A model generated the notes under the pieces. It saw only the letters and a program-made list of their open reading frames with translations. It was not told where the DNA came from and ran no database searches. Positions 61,201 through 64,000 of a stretch of DNA of 64,000 bases are shown here, in pieces. Origin of the DNA: Isochrysis galbana (Eukaryota; Haptophyta; Isochrysidales; Isochrysidaceae); assembly GCA_018136815.1 (NCBI GenBank), contig CM030934.1, positions 206,627 through 270,626 on the forward strand. Reading direction: 5' to 3'. Each line of letters opens with the position of its first letter. The stretch's first letter is position 1. The position numbers were made by a program, and so were the translations under genes.

Positions 61201-64000
61201 GCGGTGTTGGTGGGGGAGGAGTGGGCGGAGGAGGCGTCGGGGGTGGTGGTGCTGGAATCGGGGGTGCCGGCGGCGGCGGATTTGGCGGCGGCGGAGTTGG
61301 CGGCGGCGGCGTAGGCGGCGGCGGGTTAGGCGGCGGCGGCGTTGGAGGCGGTGGCGCAGGAGGCGGCGGAGTGGGTGGAGGAGGAGTTGGCGGCGGCGGC
61401 GTCGGAGGCGGGGGTGTGGGCGGCGGTGGCGCCGGCGGCGGTGGTGTGGGCGGCGGCGGCGTTGGAGGCGGTGGCGCAGGAGGCGGCGGTGTTGGGGGAG
61501 GAGGAGTGGGCGGAGGAGGCGTGGGCGGCGGCGGGGTCGGTGGCGGTGGTGTTGGCGGCGGTGGCGCCGGAGGCGGCGGTGTCGGCGGTGGTGGCGCCGG
61601 CGGCGGTGGTGTGGGCGGCGGCGGCGTTGGAGGCGGTGGCACAGGAGGCGGCGGTATTGGTGGAGGAGGAGTGGGCGGAGGAGGCGTGGGAGGCGGCGGG
61701 GTGGGTGGCGGTTGTGTTGGCGGCGGTGGCGCCGGAGGCGGCGGCGTCGGCGGTGGCGGCGCCGGCGGCGGTGGTGTTGGTGGGGGAGGAGTCGGTGGAG
61801 GAGGCGTGGGCGGCGGTGGTGTGGGCGGCGGCGGCGTGGGAGGCGGCGGCGTGGGCGGCGGCGGCGTCGGAGGCGGCGGGGTAGGCGGCGGTGGCCGTGG
61901 AGGGGGCGGTGACGGAGGTTCGGAAGGTGGCTGCGACGGTGGTGAAGAAGGTGGCACGTCCGGAGGCGCAGATGGGGGTGGTGGCGTTGGTGGAGGAGGC
62001 AAGGGTGGTGGCGGTGAGGGAGGCGGCGGCGCCGGAGGGGGTGGGACAGGTGGCGGTGGAAGCGGCGGAGGCGCCGCGGGTGGAGTCGACGGCGGCGGGG
62101 ATGGTGGCGCAGTGGGAGGCGCAGAGGGCGGCGCACTCGGAGGTGGGAAGGCCTCGTTCGGCTGCGGCGCATTGGGCGGCGGGTATGCAGGAGGCGTGCT
62201 CGGGGGTTGAGACGGTGGTTTGCTCGGCGGCGGCGTGGGCGGCGCCGACGGCGGCGGCAGTGTGGGCGGCGGCGGCGTGGGTGGCGGCGGATTCGGTGGT
62301 GGCGGGGTCGGAGGGGGCGGGGTAGGCGGCGGCGGGGTCGGAGGCGGCGGGGTCGGAGGCGGCGGGGTAGGCGGCGGCGGGTCGGGCGGCGGCGGCGTGG
62401 GCGGTGGTGGCGTGGGCGGCGGAGGAACGGGCGGCGGCGGCGTAGGCGGCGGCGGCGTAGGCGGCGGCGGGTTTGGCGGCGGCGGGTTTGGCGGCGGCGG
62501 CGGGTTTGGCGGCGGCGGGTTTGGCGGCGGTGGTGTTGGTGGCGGTGGCATGGGCGGCGGCGGCATTGGGGGCGGTGGCATGGGAGGCGGCGGTGTTGGC
62601 GGTGGCGGCGCTGGCGGCGGCGGCGTCGGGGGTGGAGGCGTCGGAGGCGGCGGCGCTGGAGGCGGCGGTGTTGGTGGGGGAGGAGTGGGCGGAGGAGGCG
62701 TCGGAGGTGGTGGTGTTGGTGGCGGTGGCGTGGGCGGCGGCGGCATTGGGGGCGGTGGTGTGGGAGGCGGCGGTGTTGGCGGCGGGGGCGCCGGCGGCGG
62801 CGGAGTTGGCGGCGGCGGAGCTGGAGGTGGTGGTGCCGGCGGAGGCGGCCTTGGGGTGGGGGCGTGGGTGGAGGTGGCGTGGGCGGCGGAGGAACGGGCG
62901 GCGGCGGGTAAGGCGGCGGCGGCGTGGGCGGCGGCGGCGTAGGCGGCGGCGGGTAAGGCGGCGGCGGCATGGGCGGCGGCGGCGTAGGCGGCGGCGGGTA
63001 AGGCGGCGGCGGCGTAGGCGGCGGCGGCGTGGGCGGCGGCGGCGTGGGCGGGGGCAGCGTGGGCGGCGGCGGGGTAGGCGGCGGCGGTGTTGGTGGCGGT
63101 GGCGTGGGCGGCGGCGGAATTGGAGGCGGTGGCGTGGGAGGCGGCGGTGTGGGCGGCGGCGGCGCTGGCGGCGGCGGCGTCGGGGGGGGAGGCGTCGGAG
63201 GCGGCGGCGCTGGAGGCGGCGGTGTTGGTGGCGGAGGAGTGGGCGGAGGAGGCGTCGGGGGTGGTGGTGCTGGAGGCGGGGGCGCCGGCGGCGGCGGAGT
63301 TGGCGGCGGCGGCGTAGGCGGCGGCGGGTTAGGCGGCGGCGGCGTAGGCGGCGGCGGCGTGGGAGGCGGCGGCGTGGGAGGTGGCGGGGTAGGCGGCGGC
63401 GGCGTCGGCGGCGGCGGCGTCGGGGGTGGAGGCGTCGGAGGCGGCGGCGCTGGAGGCGGCGGTGTTGGTGGGGGAGGAGTGGGCGGAGGAGGTGTCGGGG
63501 GTGGTTGTGCTGGAGGCGGGGGCGCCGGCGGCGGCGGAGTTGGCGGCGGCGGAGATGGAGGTGGTGGTGCCGGCGGCGGTGGCACAGGAGGCGGCGATGA
63601 TGGTGGAGGAGGAGTGGGCGGAGGAGGCGTGGGCGGCGGCGGGGTGGGTGGCGGCGGCGTTGGCGGCGGTGGCGTCGGAGGCGGTGGTGTGGGCGGCGGT
63701 GGCGTTGGAGGCGGTGGCGTGGGCGGCGGCGGCATTGGAGGCGGTGGCATGGGAGGCGGCGGTGTGGGCGGCGGCGGCGCTGGCGGCGGCGGCGTCGGGG
63801 GTGGAGGCGTGGGTGGTGGTGGCGCTGGAGGCGGCGGTGTTGGTGGCGGAGGAGTGGGCGGAGGAGGCGTCGGGGGTGGTGGTGCTGGAGGCGGTGGCGC
63901 CGGCGGCGGCGGAGTTGGCGGCGGCGGCGTAGGCGGCGGCGGGGTAGGCGGCGGTGGCCGTGGAGGGGGCGGTGACGGAGGTTCGGATGGTGGCTGCGAC
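55201..64000 (-). CDS. Giant proline-rich repeat protein, partial (both ends open)
   Basis: About 8.8 kb of minus-strand sequence encodes PPPPT, PPPPA, PPPPN, PPPPM pentapeptides: 63.95-62.86 kb in one frame, 62.85-56.40 kb in a second, 56.39-55.2 kb in a third. Each frame change coincides with a G run one base shorter than in the other copies (near 62853: GGGG instead of GGGGG; near 56392: seven G instead of eight), so a single continuous frame of about 2,900 codons is likely. A non-pentameric block (SKPPSQPPSTPPAYPPPNAP, QPNEAFPPPSAPP, SAPPDVPPSSPPSQPPS) recurs with starts at 57102, 59676, 61890 and 63953 on the plus-strand scale, defining higher-order units. Such (S/T/A)P-rich proteins are typically hydroxyproline-rich, secreted cell-wall or scale components; no signal peptide or C-terminus is visible here. 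Plus-strand Gly-rich frames are shadows. Confidence 0.85.

Noticed and set aside
55208..63932. Long plus-strand Gly-rich (GGGGV) and Arg/Trp-rich open frames
   Set aside because: They are the reverse complement of the proline-rich repeat. The minus strand shows ordered pentapeptides and a recurring non-repeat block with varied residues, so the plus frames are shadows.

Overview
This is a 64 kb window of GC-rich nuclear DNA from a eukaryote, most likely a unicellular alga with a complex (secondary) plastid. A haptophyte is my first guess. The reasons are short spliceosomal introns (GT-AG, plus one probable GC-AG), N-termini that look like a signal peptide followed by a transit peptide on two small proteins, very long CT/GA and G/C tracts, and eukaryotic retrotransposons. 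Two 100-N assembly gaps lie at 21001-21100 and 55101-55200. Species assignment is inference. Layout, 0-20 kb: a pentatricopeptide-repeat (PPR) protein (minus, 1.1-5.0 kb); a GC-poor, gene-poor stretch (5.9-8.0 kb); a family-R1 repeat; a small protein with a plastid thylakoid-lumen type leader (minus, 10.3-10.5 kb); a broken LINE; a four-exon TRM9/ALKBH8-type tRNA wobble-uridine methyltransferase (minus, 13.9-15.3 kb); a Ty1/copia RNase H relic; a four-exon RING-H2 protein (minus, 16.9-18.1 kb) just downstream of a long CT tract. Layout, 20-34 kb: an 8-bp-TSD MITE, R1, a LINE piece, a Ty3/gypsy reverse-transcriptase relic, an LRR protein with an in-frame TGA (minus, 23.5-24.5 kb), the first exon of a NUDT22-like Nudix gene that seems truncated, a 348-bp internally deleted LINE with its own TSD, a second Ty3 relic, a full ABCB-type transporter (plus, 28.6-32.8 kb) whose two ATPase domains are nearly identical in DNA, and a second MITE copy. 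Layout, 34-55 kb: a two-exon DUF6625-like glycosyltransferase candidate (plus), a LINE bounded by an 18-bp target-site duplication (38.6-42.9 kb), a small plastid-type protein (minus, 43.9-44.5 kb), an array of GC-clamped palindromes (44.8-45.1 kb), several two-copy tandem duplications of 156-203 bp, a ClpP-like pseudogene nested inside an R1 copy, and a THAP-like C2CH protein (plus, 51.4-52.7 kb). Layout, 55-64 kb: almost entirely one minus-strand gene for a giant proline-rich (PPPPT/A type) protein built of higher-order repeats and running off the right edge. The host genes do not form an operon or an obvious pathway: they cover organelle RNA processing, tRNA modification, ubiquitin transfer, membrane transport, glycan synthesis and an extracellular-matrix-like protein, separated by transposon relics. 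The most unusual items are the palindrome array, the nested ClpP fragment, the MITE and LINE copies with resolvable target-site duplications, and the homogenised ABC transporter ATPase domains.
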